This document shows, piece by piece, positions 20,198 through 29,908 of a DNA stretch of 64,000 nt (position 1 is the stretch's first letter; the number at the start of each line of letters is the position of its first letter). Location: NCBI GenBank assembly GCA_019918135.1, contig WBZZ01002490.1, positions 248,001 through 312,000 of the forward strand, in the 5' to 3' direction. The stretch comes from Paulinella micropora. Taxonomy: Eukaryota > Cercozoa > Imbricatea > Euglyphida > Paulinellidae. A program made the position numbers and the translations under genes. The notes under the pieces are model-generated. The model had not been told where the DNA came from. It made no database searches and saw nothing but the letters and a program-made list of their open reading frames with translations.

Positions 20198-23063
20198 TTA
20201 GGCTAAGCTGAGCCCGAGCACGGGAGCGAGGGTTAGTACCACGGCAAAGCCCAGCATCAGCGCGGCCTGGCAATTGAGCTTGGAGCGCGCGGCGGCCAGC
20301 GCTGCACGGGTTTTGGCGGCTAGTTCCGTGGCGCCCAAAGCCGGCGCGCCGTCGTGTTGCAGGGTGCCGATAAAGCGCAGGTCGTCGTCGAGGTGGTACC
20401 ACCAGAGCCTTGTGAGCGCGGCGACGATGAGGAGCCGAGCAATGTTAAAACAAGCGTACACAAGAAGCTGGAAAGCGAATCTGCGGGTGCTGGTGTGCAG
20501 CAAGCTCTCCGTCGCGCAGCTGGCCTCGCGCGACCTGGCGGCGAGCAGGAAGGGGTCCGGCCCGCGGCAGGTCAGCGAGCAGTTGGGGAGGTCGCGTGTG
20601 CAGTCGAAGAGGGCGGCGCGCGACAGCCCGTCAGCGCCCGGCTCGAGCTGGGCCGCCGAAATGCAATCTTGTCGAACCCGGGCATCTGTTGCTTGGTCTC
20701 GAGCGTGCGTGAGGTTGGCAAGCAGCAACTGCTCCGCTGCCCCGGAATTGGGGGGCACGCAGGCGTCGAAAAGCCGCAGCCCGGCGCTTATTTCCCGGAG
20801 CTTCCAGCGCAGGCCGTCGGCGGTCTGTACGCTTTGGGAGAAGCTCTTCTCGCTGTCGGCGGCGTGGAGGTTGCAGGCGTGCGTCCTGTTGCCATCGTAG
20901 ACGGCCGCCTGGCGCTGCATTTCGCCGTTGGTGGACCTGGTGCTGAAGCTGTAGGCCAGAAAATAGGTGAAGTTGCCGAGCAGCGTGCCGCCCCACAGCG
21001 AGCTGCCGTCGCTCGCCGCCGCCGCCGCGGCTCGGCAGGCACCACACGACGTAGCTGGCGTACAAGGGCCGGTAGAAGGTGAACCAGGCGCCCGCCACGA
21101 GCGCCAAAAACAAGAAGCCCACGAACGCGGAGCGGATCGAGGGAGAGTTTAGCGCGCGGCGGGCCCAGGCCAGGGGCCCCGCGGCCAAACACTTCTCAAG
21201 CGCAACCAGCCAGGGCCGGGCTCGCCGCTGTGCGTTCGCCAAGCCCGTGCGCGCCGTGGTCACGTCGAGGGGTTGCAGCAGCCCGCCGTGCGCCGAAGGT
21301 GCGGTGTACTTTGCCAGGTAAGAGAGGGTGGTGAAGACGCGCCAGGCCACGTCGGCCGCGGTCAGCGCCGCCGCGGCGCGCACGGCCAGAGCTTGCACCA
21401 AGCTGAGGTCGACGCCCTGGGCTTGCGGGGGCGCGGCCTGCCAGGACCCGACGCCTGTCACCCCGCCCGCGGGCAACGTGCGCAGGAGCGTGGCGTTCAG
21501 CGACGCCGGGTTTGTGGACGCTGACCGTAACCCCGCCCCCCAGGGGTCCAGGGCAGTCAGGGCCAAGCGCGAGTCCGACAGCCAGGCTGCGGTTGCGTCA
21601 CGCAGCAAGGCACTGCTCTGTGCCAGGGCGCCCACTGTGTCTGGCGGGTGGTAGTCCGCGGCGGGGAAGGAAAAACCCGGTTCCAGCCTGGGCCACGCGG
21701 CACGCAGCGCGTCGCGAGCCTCGCCTAGAACCGCTGCAAGCTCGGCCAGCGGCGGCTGCAGCCAACCGTCCAGCACCGCCGGGGGGTAAACGCTGCCGAA
21801 GGGCACGGTGCTGGCCCGCAGCCAGGCAGAGAACTCGGCAGGCTGGAGCCACACCGACTCCACCTCCAGGCTGGGGCGCTGTCCCTCGAGCCAAGGCGCG
21901 GAGCCCGCGAGCAGGTCGAAGCCGCTGAAGTAGGAACCTACGCCGTTCAGGACCATCGCGCTGTACACGGCTTGGATGCCCTTGACGGCCAGGGCCTGTT
22001 CGTACAAACCGCGCGCCTGCTGCTCAAGGGCCAACGCGCTAGACGCAAAGTCGCGGAGGCGCAGCTGGAACCGCTCCACGGTCGTACGCAGCGTGGCCAG
22101 GCGTGCCTGCAGCGCGGCCTCCAGGGCGTTGGCGGCTCCGGCGTACAGCTCCGCGGGCGCGGGCGAGAGCTCGCAAGCGCCTCCGGCGCGCCAGCACGCG
22201 CGCAGCGCGAGGAACGGGTCGGGGGCGCCCGGGGCCCCGGGCATGGACTCGAGCAGCTGCAACAGCTGCTCTAGTTCCTGCCGCACGGCCTCGCGGCTGG
22301 CTGCGGTGTGGTTTAGGGCGTAGCTGCGGTCGTAGGCCACGCGGTCCGACACCGCTTCCCCTTGCATGGTCCAGGCCCGCTGTACGGTGTCGGCGAAGCC
22401 CGTGTTCTGCGCGTACACCTGAGACTTAGCCACCAGCCCTTCGGCAGCGCCCTGCTCGGGCCGTGCCAGGCGCGCCAGCGCCACGAGCTCGGAGCGGTTG
22501 CAGCCGTAACCCGGCAGCAGTGGGGCGCCGCTGTCGCCAGGGGTACCCGCTGGAAGCTCACGCAAAGGCGCCAGCAGCCAGTCGGAGGCATTGCAACACC
22601 CTCCCCCGGCGGCCATCCCCCACAGCACGCCAAGCGCCGTGACTGAGCGCCCCCAAGCCGTGGTGCAGGCCTGTACCTGCGCCTCTAGCCGTTCCAGCTT
22701 GGCCTGATTTTCTGCGCCCGCCCTCTCGGCGCGCCCCAGCGCCGTCTGCACTGCCGCCGAGAGCTTAGCCTCGCAGCGCGCAAACTGCCGCCGCACACAC
22801 TGCACGCTCTGCGCCTCCTCGGCCTCTATCGCGCCCTGCAACAGCCGCCACTGCCCGAATAGCTCACCCTGCGTTTCGCCCAGCGGCACCCCGTACTGCG
22901 CCAACCTGCCTGCGGCACTGAACGAGCTGCACCACAGCAAACCAATCGCCACGGCCGAAATTGCTGCGCGCGCTTTCCAGTAGGACCTCCGCGGGAGCGC
23001 GGGCGGCGGCTGCAGCGGCAATGGGCCCGCGTTGGCTTCGCTCTCGTCGTCTCTCCTCCTCAT
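20198..23063 (-). CDS. Very large multi-pass membrane glycoprotein
   Basis: A protein of roughly 950 residues is encoded over two overlapping frames (about one break, possibly an assembly error in GC-rich repeats). A membrane segment near residue 35 (AISAVAIGLLWCSSFS) is followed by a long Ala/Leu-rich extracellular-type region with paired cysteines and N-glycosylation sites. A second segment follows (VGFLFLALVAGAWFTFY), then a smaller Cys-rich region with sites such as NRT, NLT and NCS, and two more segments near the C-terminus. This is the layout of an envelope or fusion-type glycoprotein, though no known family is recognised. Strong GC bias with Ala and Arg codons sets it apart from its AT-richer neighbour at 23.3 kb. 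Confidence 0.65.
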
Positions 23064-23333
23064 AGTAGCGTCGTCTTTCTGTGTGCGCGACAAGAAGCCA
23101 AAAGAAATAAACACAAAAAAATGAGGTTTTTGTTAGTTATGGGCAAAAGGTATAGACAAGAAAATCCGCGCTGGTTCGCAGCCCCCCCCCCTATTCCCTT
23201 CCTTTTCTCGGCAAGGGGGTAAAGGTGTGTGGGGGGGGGGGGGTTTGGGGAAAGGGGAGGGGGGGGGATGGGGGCTTTGAGTAAAAGAGGCCAGGCCGAC
23301 CAGAAAAGCGGGGGCTATTAATATTTAAAAGGC

Positions 23334-26129
23334 ATGAACTTGCCACGGGTGCAAGCCGGGACGTTAGGTGTTACAGCGGCAGAAAGTGCGGGGGCAATTT
23401 TGTCGAGTGGCTATTTGGAATTGCTGACGTATTTCAAAAAGGACATTGCTGCATGGTCAAGCAAAGCAGAGGCTATAGCAGGCGGAGAACATGTAGTGTG
23501 GAAACTTAACGAGTGGGTATGGCGCCTGGGCGTACGGCCCGCCGAGGTGTACAGCTGGTCACGCGACGGGGCAGCGCTCAGGCTTACTGAGCTCAGCGAA
23601 AAGCGCCAAAAGGCTGTTGCCATACTCAACCACCTGCGCAACAACACCAAGGAACTTTCAACCGCCGGCATCACACCGCCAAAGGCCTCGCTTGAGTACC
23701 TTTATTTGTGCGGGGGCTTGCGCGGCCCCTGCGATCCGGCTGGGGAGCTTGGACAGGTAAGCGAGCTGAGGGAGTTGCTGTCGGAGCTACAGCAACGACA
23801 CCTAGCTGCTGATGTAGATGTAGCACAACTGTTGCAGCGGTTCGGCCAACAGTGGAACTATGCCAGAGAAGGAAAGGGCGCCTATGCCGTTACGCTAGAG
23901 CGCATGTCCTGCCTAGGCCCTGACTTGTTGGACGAGCTAGACAGCTTGCGCCATAGTTACCTGAGCGGGGAAAAAGGACCAGAAAAGAAGGATAAGCTCA
24001 GAGGAATTCTGGCACGGGTTAGTGGGGCCATAGCGGGATTTGTGCTGTTTGGTAGCGGCAAGGCTGCCATGCCCTGGAGAGTGTCGGCGGACACCAAACC
24101 CGAGAACTTTGTTACAGTGCCGCGGGCAGGGGCACCCACGTCCGTTGTGCTGATAGACGTGGATTGTTTCTACCGCGAAGGCGAGGGTAAGCGCTCTGGC
24201 CTGTGCGTTCCTGAACTCTTTACGCTGGGCAAGCGTTTGCACGTGTACCCCCTGCCCCCAGAGCTGCGGAAAACAGAGAACGCGGCTGCGCTAGTGGTTA
24301 TGCATTTCCTAATGTTCGTCTGCAACTGGCTCCGCGAAAGAGGCTGTAAGTCCAACCTAGCCTTACGTCAGGACATATTCTGCGAAGAGAGCTGTCCAGG
24401 GCTCGGTGATCAGGCAACCATTGTGCGGGGCTTGGAGCTGCTGGGCCAGATTGACCGTCATTACCAAACAGCGCGCGCCGAGCGTCTAACTCTGATCGCG
24501 GGGCTAACCTGGACCATGCAGCAACACCACCCGGGGTTTTATACAGCGTGCTGTCCCGTGGGCACTGGTCGGCTGTACACTTGCAGTTATAACTACCGTC
24601 TGCTGTTGCGCCTCGTCACTTGCGCGCGCTGCCAAAAGCAGAGCGCGGGCGGAGCTCTCTTGGGTGCCCTAAGCAAGTTTTATAGCACCGTGGTGCAACA
24701 GAGCGAGCTGCTCCAAGTAGCCTCTGGCTGGAGCCTGCCGCCTGACGACTCTTGGGGCGCGCCGTATGATCCTGTCAATCCAGAAGCAGAGGTAGCTGTG
24801 CTGCCCGATCAGGGCACAGTCGCGCCGATGCCCACTGCTCTTACCAACAAGTCAGCTTTGTGTGTAAAAGATTTACTGACGCCCGAGCTTATCCTCAAGC
24901 TCAAGTTGAGCGTCCAGGCTAAAGAAGTAAAACTCCAGGAAAACGAAAATAACACCGAAATTACAATCCAGAGGATTAGAGATCTTCTGGATCAAGAAAT
25001 AGCAGGCACTGAAGCTCTCCTCGGAAAAGAAATACAGAAGATTACCAAAGAGGATATCCAAACCCTCGCCGCATCGATAAGAAAGTTGCAAGAATGGAAG
25101 TCCCGTGCCTCGTTGCTCCAAGCGAAAGAGCGCAAAACAGAGGCAGATAAGCGTGGACAGGAGTTACAACAGTGCATTGAAATAGAAGAAACTGTCGATA
25201 CAAAACTTCGAACATGGGAAGCAAATGCTAAATGGCAGGAGGCGCTGTGCTGGGAGCCTTTTGCATTGTACGGCCTGTATTTGCTATTCCAAACTTTGCG
25301 CCGAGTGTCAACGAAGGACGAACGGCCTAAATTGTACCCACGCTGGCGCGCGCGCGCGGGGCGTGCTTTGTGTGACCTAAGCCGTCACATACTACCAACG
25401 CAAAGCCTGCTTTGTCTCCTTCAACCTTACGCCAGTGCCAAATTTTACTCATCTACAGATGCTCTGCAAGAACTCTTTGCAAATGCACGCAGATTGCCTA
25501 AAACTGGAGAAATCAACAGAAACAACAGATCCTTTTTGAAACCTGACAAATTGTGCCAACTACTAAGTAACTCTATGCTTACGATCAAAGGTTTGGTGGA
25601 AAGCCAAATATCAAACCAGAGCTCCAGCCAGAGGCTATTTGTCACAGAGGCTTGCTCAGATTTGCCAGCATGTGTACAGCCGCATTTCCAAACGTTGCAG
25701 TTGCTCTGGAAAATTGCTGGGGACCCCGAACTCGTAAGAGCACATAACCCCGATCTGCTCTGGGCAGATTGCATCATCCTAAAAAATGGACACGACATAA
25801 GCTTCGCGTGTCTCGATTGCTTGTATGAGCAATCAAATCCGCTGCCGAACGGCGGCAAGGCTGTCTATATTAATTCAAAGTTGCTTTCATTACACGAGTG
25901 CACATGTGCAGTAGATGCAGAACAGGGAACGCTGGAACTCAAAGATCCAAGTGGCTCCTGTGTACATGTGCTTTTCTTGCAGGCCTTTTTGTGTACAAAA
26001 TTTGTAGAAGTCTACGAAAAGTTGCCACCCCCACAGGAAAGTATCATGACTTCACAGTCTGCAAGATATAGTGCAATGCACATGGTACGAAGATATAACA
26101 GCACTCGCCGCCCCCTAAACCAAGGGTAA
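23334..26129 (+). CDS. Large kinase-like protein with retained catalytic motif
   Basis: This 931-residue protein has, at residues 253 to 258, the motif DTKPENF, a near match to the DLKPEN catalytic loop of protein kinases, and about 17 residues on the sequence LIDVDCF, matching the metal-binding position. A long charged coiled coil spans about residues 525 to 625. Near residue 800 a second kinase-like segment appears (LLWADCIILKNG, then FACLDCLYE) with the catalytic residues changed. The first domain may be an active kinase; no clear glycine loop is seen before it. A TATA-like run (ATATTTAAAA) lies only a few bases before the ATG, so the leader may be very short or the promoter may lie elsewhere. 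Confidence 0.6.
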   Translation: MNLPRVQAGTLGVTAAESAGAILSSGYLELLTYFKKDIAAWSSKAEAIAGGEHVVWKLNEWVWRLGVRPAEVYSWSRDGAALRLTELSEKRQKAVAILNHLRNNTKELSTAGITPPKASLEYLYLCGGLRGPCDPAGELGQVSELRELLSELQQRHLAADVDVAQLLQRFGQQWNYAREGKGAYAVTLERMSCLGPDLLDELDSLRHSYLSGEKGPEKKDKLRGILARVSGAIAGFVLFGSGKAAMPWRVSADTKPENFVTVPRAGAPTSVVLIDVDCFYREGEGKRSGLCVPELFTLGKRLHVYPLPPELRKTENAAALVVMHFLMFVCNWLRERGCKSNLALRQDIFCEESCPGLGDQATIVRGLELLGQIDRHYQTARAERLTLIAGLTWTMQQHHPGFYTACCPVGTGRLYTCSYNYRLLLRLVTCARCQKQSAGGALLGALSKFYSTVVQQSELLQVASGWSLPPDDSWGAPYDPVNPEAEVAVLPDQGTVAPMPTALTNKSALCVKDLLTPELILKLKLSVQAKEVKLQENENNTEITIQRIRDLLDQEIAGTEALLGKEIQKITKEDIQTLAASIRKLQEWKSRASLLQAKERKTEADKRGQELQQCIEIEETVDTKLRTWEANAKWQEALCWEPFALYGLYLLFQTLRRVSTKDERPKLYPRWRARAGRALCDLSRHILPTQSLLCLLQPYASAKFYSSTDALQELFANARRLPKTGEINRNNRSFLKPDKLCQLLSNSMLTIKGLVESQISNQSSSQRLFVTEACSDLPACVQPHFQTLQLLWKIAGDPELVRAHNPDLLWADCIILKNGHDISFACLDCLYEQSNPLPNGGKAVYINSKLLSLHECTCAVDAEQGTLELKDPSGSCVHVLFLQAFLCTKFVEVYEKLPPPQESIMTSQSARYSAMHMVRRYNSTRRPLNQG

Positions 26130-26199
26130 AATTAAGCTTTTTAAGGATTAAAAATTTGTTGACGCTATGATTATTGCCGTCATTTGCAAGCGGACGCAG

Positions 26200-26640
26200 T
26201 TACAACAACGGGGCAAAGTCCTCATCGCGCTCTAAGAGCCTCGCGTTTTCCTGCGCCTGTTCCAACGCGGGTATTACCTCCTGAAACCTTGCTAGCGTCT
26301 GCGTCAGCTGTAGGTAGTTTCGGCGCAGCTGTCGCTGGTACATCTTTTCCATCCTTGCGCTGTCAGCCCGTGCGCGCTCGAGCCGTTGTTTGTAAAGCCT
26401 TTCCGCACGTGCACTTTCACCCTTTGCGCGTGCTAGCTGCTGACGTACATCTCCCTCGTCGCCTGGCTGTTGTTGCTGCACGACGGCGGCTCTGTTGGGC
26501 GCTAGCTGAGGCTGTAGCCGTCGGCCACGCGACAGACTTAGGCACAGACACACAAGCCCTATTGCCAGGGGCCACAAGAACGCAAAACAAATCGGCTCTA
26601 TTCCACGCAGGTCCAAGTTCAGCGGGGGGTCTGGCCACAT
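26200..26640 (-). CDS. Membrane-anchored coiled-coil protein
   Basis: This 146-residue protein has a single membrane segment at about residues 16 to 36 (ICFAFLWPLAIGLVCLCLSL). A long helical region rich in Arg, Gln and Glu follows (from about residue 62), built from repeated RAERLYKQRLERARADSAR-like segments, and would form a coiled coil outside or inside the membrane. It is convergent with the kinase-like gene. A tethering or virion-structural role would fit; no family is recognised. Confidence 0.65.
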   Translation of the reverse strand: MWPDPPLNLDLRGIEPICFAFLWPLAIGLVCLCLSLSRGRRLQPQLAPNRAAVVQQQQPGDEGDVRQQLARAKGESARAERLYKQRLERARADSARMEKMYQRQLRRNYLQLTQTLARFQEVIPALEQAQENARLLERDEDFAPLL

Positions 26641-26834
26641 TTTATATCTTTACTTGCCGCTAATTTTTGAAGAAAGGTACAAGGGAGAAAAAACAAGAGA
26701 AAAACAAAGGAAGGACAGACACAGAGAGAGAGAGAGAGACAGACAGACAGAAAAGAGGGGGGGGGGGGGGGAGGAAACCAATTTCTCTCCATCTTCCCGC
26801 CCCCTTCTCACTCCCCCCGCCGCTCTTGTTTGTG

Positions 26835-26840
26835 TATAAA
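26835..26840 (+). promoter_or_regulatory. TATA box
   Basis: TATAAA lies 40 bases before the ATG at 26880, downstream of G-rich and C-rich runs at 26755 to 26820. The spacing suits a short untranslated leader. Confidence 0.5.
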
Positions 26841-26879
26841 GAAAAAGGGTTGCGCCCAAAGACGGTGGTTGAGTTTTGT

Positions 26880-28151
26880 ATGCTTGATCAGAATACACTG
26901 AAGGAATTTCATTGTTTGCTTGACCTTTACGTCGAGTGCACCCAGTGTTTCGGGCTAGAGGAGCAAAACAAGAAAAAGCTATATGAAGCAAAGTCTGAGG
27001 CAGAAATCGCCATTGCGTGGGGTAAGATAAAACCTACTTGTGCAAGGTTTGGCTGTTTCTACCGGGCCTTTTCCAAAGTAAAGAATCTAGCAGGACGGCA
27101 CCGAAACAATGCTGCAAACTCGCCCCAAAAAACTATCATAGGGAAAAAGTTCCAGAAGCTGCAAGAACCCTACACGCTCCTGCCCGGGGGGTGTCTGAGG
27201 GCAGTGCAAGATTTCATCTACATGGGTACGCGAAGCATCACAAAGAACAAAACAAAGCTAGCCGCCGATGCCCCTCTGGTCCTACACGCGTTCCGAGCGC
27301 TAGTCGCTTGTCGTGTAAGCGACAATGTAGAAATCGAATACAAGAAGGAAGATATACGCGAGAAGGTTGCAGTCTATTCGTCGGACAGGTTCAGCGCTGG
27401 GAACGAGAAGGAGACAGAGATCCTTACCTTCTCCCGTAAAGATCGCACTTTCCTTCCGTACAAATGTACCAAATGCAAACATTGTCGGAATGTCCCCAAA
27501 GCTCCAGTGAGCCAGCTGAAATACGACATAGGGTCGGATGACGACAATGTAGCATCATCGCTGAAAAACAAAGCCTCTGAGCTAGGTAAAATATTGCAAC
27601 AAGTCACACCTGCGGCTAGTTGGGTCAATGCATTCTATGCTGCCATGCAGCAAAAAGGAATTGTGTTACCAGAAAATCTCCAAACAGAACAAGACCCTCC
27701 ACGCTGCTTAGAGCAGGGGCTCTACTTGTGCCGGCTCAAAGCGTCTCGGTACGAGAATAGGCCAGTCCAAGAGAAAAGCACCAAAGATTCGTCATACATT
27801 CTCTTTTTTTGGCACGTCAATGCCAATCAAGTCAACCAAGTCATTTTAGCAGCTGCAGGCAACGTGAGCTACACTTGCAATGACGTATTCGCACCAAAGA
27901 AGACTTCATACCTGCGTAATAATTGGGACAGAGGGTCTTGGTGGTCGCGCGAAAGAACCGAAAAGTTTTTAAATGAAATTGCAGCTGCCCTCAAGGCTCA
28001 GAAAACTGACCCAGAAGAAAAAGGGACTACCAAGGCCAGCCATGTCTGGCTTCAGTACATTGATCCGAACTCTAGCAAAGCCACTCGGCTCAGAAACAAC
28101 CAAGGAATAAAGGTAGATTTTAAGATACTAAACAGCTTGTCAGCGGAGTGA
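26880..28151 (+). CDS. Protein of unknown function with CxxCxxC cluster
   Basis: This protein of about 423 residues starts at the first ATG after a TATA box; the frame is open further upstream but there encodes a purine-rich repeat. It is Lys-rich, with a cysteine cluster CTKCKHC near residue 200 that may bind zinc, and a tryptophan-containing segment (ILFFWHVNANQV) resembling the second kinase-like segment of the 16.8-kb protein (LFLSWAPSDVWV). A distant link to the kinase-like family is possible but weak. No signal peptide or membrane segment is seen. Confidence 0.6.
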   Translation: MLDQNTLKEFHCLLDLYVECTQCFGLEEQNKKKLYEAKSEAEIAIAWGKIKPTCARFGCFYRAFSKVKNLAGRHRNNAANSPQKTIIGKKFQKLQEPYTLLPGGCLRAVQDFIYMGTRSITKNKTKLAADAPLVLHAFRALVACRVSDNVEIEYKKEDIREKVAVYSSDRFSAGNEKETEILTFSRKDRTFLPYKCTKCKHCRNVPKAPVSQLKYDIGSDDDNVASSLKNKASELGKILQQVTPAASWVNAFYAAMQQKGIVLPENLQTEQDPPRCLEQGLYLCRLKASRYENRPVQEKSTKDSSYILFFWHVNANQVNQVILAAAGNVSYTCNDVFAPKKTSYLRNNWDRGSWWSRERTEKFLNEIAAALKAQKTDPEEKGTTKASHVWLQYIDPNSSKATRLRNNQGIKVDFKILNSLSAE

Positions 28152-28306
28152 GGCCTCTGAACAAAATACATCTCTTAGTCACGAACAGCTGTTACACCTA
28201 CGCCAAAGCATAGGCCCCCGCCCCCCCCCCCCCCCCTCTCGCTCCCCCTTTTTTCTCCCTCCCCCGCGGGCTTGGCGGGTTGTACTACGAATGATAAGAG
28301 AGAAGC

Positions 28307-29362
28307 ATGGAAAGCATGCAAGTAGCCCCAAAGAAGCCGGCCGGCCAGGTGCGCGAGGTGAAAGAGTGTCATCTGTACTACATTCGGCACCTCTTGGTCA
28401 CGACAAACATACACAGTCTGAGGACAGACCCGGTGCTGGGCGACGCATTCCTGAGTTCCGCGGTGCCTTGGGTCAACGTGCTGCAGAGGCCAGAGCTGCG
28501 CGCTGCACAGAATCTGCTGCAGGAACTAAAGCCCCAACCACGGGTGTTGGTGTGTTCGGTGATGCCGCGCGCTATGCTTACAGCTCTGCTCGTTGCGGGA
28601 GAGTACGCGAGCAAGCAAAATCTTAAGATCCATGTGCTGATTGAGGTTGCGGAGGAAGCGTGCTGGAGGAATGGCGAGCATCGTCAGCGGCATCCAGCGG
28701 TAGGCACGCTCAGGCTGGGGACGTCTCAGCCCACTGCGGAGCCTGTGTACTCGAGCAAGAACGCCACGACGGAAACTGCGTTGCGGACGGTAGAGATTAC
28801 ACTGGCGCAGCTAGCCAGCACGTACCCCAGTGAAGCAGACAGTTACTTGTCTTTGCTGAAGCAGGTCCGGCAACGGTTCTCCTTTGACAAGCTGCAGGGC
28901 TCTGACACGCCCGGAAATGGACACCAGCCTTCGCCGGGCATCGTCATTCGCCCCTGCAGGAAAGAGGCCATCAAAAAAATCCTGGATATTTGGCACGCAG
29001 ACAAGGTTGAAGGCTCAAACACCGATCATTGTAATGCGTGGATAAGTACGCATGGAAATTTTATATTCAACCGGTTAGAGCTTAAGAAATCCGTCCGGAA
29101 TCTGGCAGTGTGGGTACAGAGGACGAAAACGCAAACTCCTCCGCCGGGAAAGAAGGAGACGGCTCTTGTTTTGTATAAGCCCCTGCGACTGTTGTCAGGC
29201 ATGGAACACCCCAACCTGCCTGCGGAGGAGGATATCAGACGCGTCTGCCAGGAATGGAGAAAATCGTTGGCGCATTGGAGAAAGGTTAGCCGGGGAGATT
29301 ACGAGGAGGCCCGGAAGGATTGGTACGAGGGAAAATTTGGCCGGCTATTTTCTTGTGTGTAA
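28307..29362 (+). CDS. Histidine phosphatase superfamily protein
   Basis: This 351-residue protein shows the order of motifs of branch-1 histidine phosphatases: YIRHLL with TTN a little later near residue 28 (in place of the usual RHG with a following N), PVLGDAF, VCSVMPRAMLTALL near residue 87 (usual SxxxRAxxTA), and ISTHGNF near residue 245 with the second catalytic histidine. The replacement of the usual Gly after the first RH is odd. The C-terminal hundred residues are charged and lack a known domain. Members remove phosphate from metabolites or proteins; here it sits among kinase-like genes and could oppose them. Confidence 0.6.
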   Translation: MESMQVAPKKPAGQVREVKECHLYYIRHLLVTTNIHSLRTDPVLGDAFLSSAVPWVNVLQRPELRAAQNLLQELKPQPRVLVCSVMPRAMLTALLVAGEYASKQNLKIHVLIEVAEEACWRNGEHRQRHPAVGTLRLGTSQPTAEPVYSSKNATTETALRTVEITLAQLASTYPSEADSYLSLLKQVRQRFSFDKLQGSDTPGNGHQPSPGIVIRPCRKEAIKKILDIWHADKVEGSNTDHCNAWISTHGNFIFNRLELKKSVRNLAVWVQRTKTQTPPPGKKETALVLYKPLRLLSGMEHPNLPAEEDIRRVCQEWRKSLAHWRKVSRGDYEEARKDWYEGKFGRLFSCV

Positions 29363-29386
29363 CCGATAAAAAAAGACTTTTAATTT

Positions 29387-29656
29387 TCAGGGGGGGCCTT
29401 TCAAAAACGCAAGATTCTTTCCCATCGGAAAGGAGGAACCCCCTGTCAAAGCGAGGTCGTTCTGCCTAGTGAGATTTTGGATGATATCCTCCGCCAATTC
29501 CGGATTCTTTCTTTCTACCTCTCGCCGTAAAGGCCAAAACTGTTTCTCGAGTTGTCTCTCTTTTGCTTGCAGCCAAGGACACAAACTCGCGTGGTGCGAC
29601 AAAGCGCGGGCGACTTCCTCGTTGAGCTTGCGCAGCTCTGCAAATTCCTCGGCCAT
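29387..29656 (-). CDS. Small coiled-coil protein
   Basis: This 89-residue protein is largely helical (EFAELRKLNEEVARALSHH and following), with charged heptad-like repeats and no membrane segment. It is convergent with the phosphatase gene and separated by a short AT-rich gap containing a poly(A)-like signal. No family is recognised. Confidence 0.5.
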   Translation of the reverse strand: MAEEFAELRKLNEEVARALSHHASLCPWLQAKERQLEKQFWPLRREVERKNPELAEDIIQNLTRQNDLALTGGSSFPMGKNLAFLKGPP

Positions 29657-29908
29657 GGGCGAAGCCGTGCTTCACGCGTTTAGAGAAAGGGAGAGTTGTG
29701 AGAGGGGGGGGGGGTGGGGAGGGGGGATGCAAGGAGGAGAGAGTAAGAGGGGGGGGGGGGGCACCCCCCATCCCGCTTTTTTTCTTTACCTATTCTTTCG
29801 GGGGGGGGGGGGAGGTAGGGGAGGAGGGCAAAAGCAGGAGCTTCCCAAGAAAAATATTTTTTTTAAATAAAATTAATACGTAAGGCCGGCGAAATTCCTT
29901 CCTTGTTT

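Noticed and set aside
20354-21082. Plus-strand frames in the 20 to 22.6-kb region
   Set aside because: They lie antisense to the large glycoprotein and result from high GC content.
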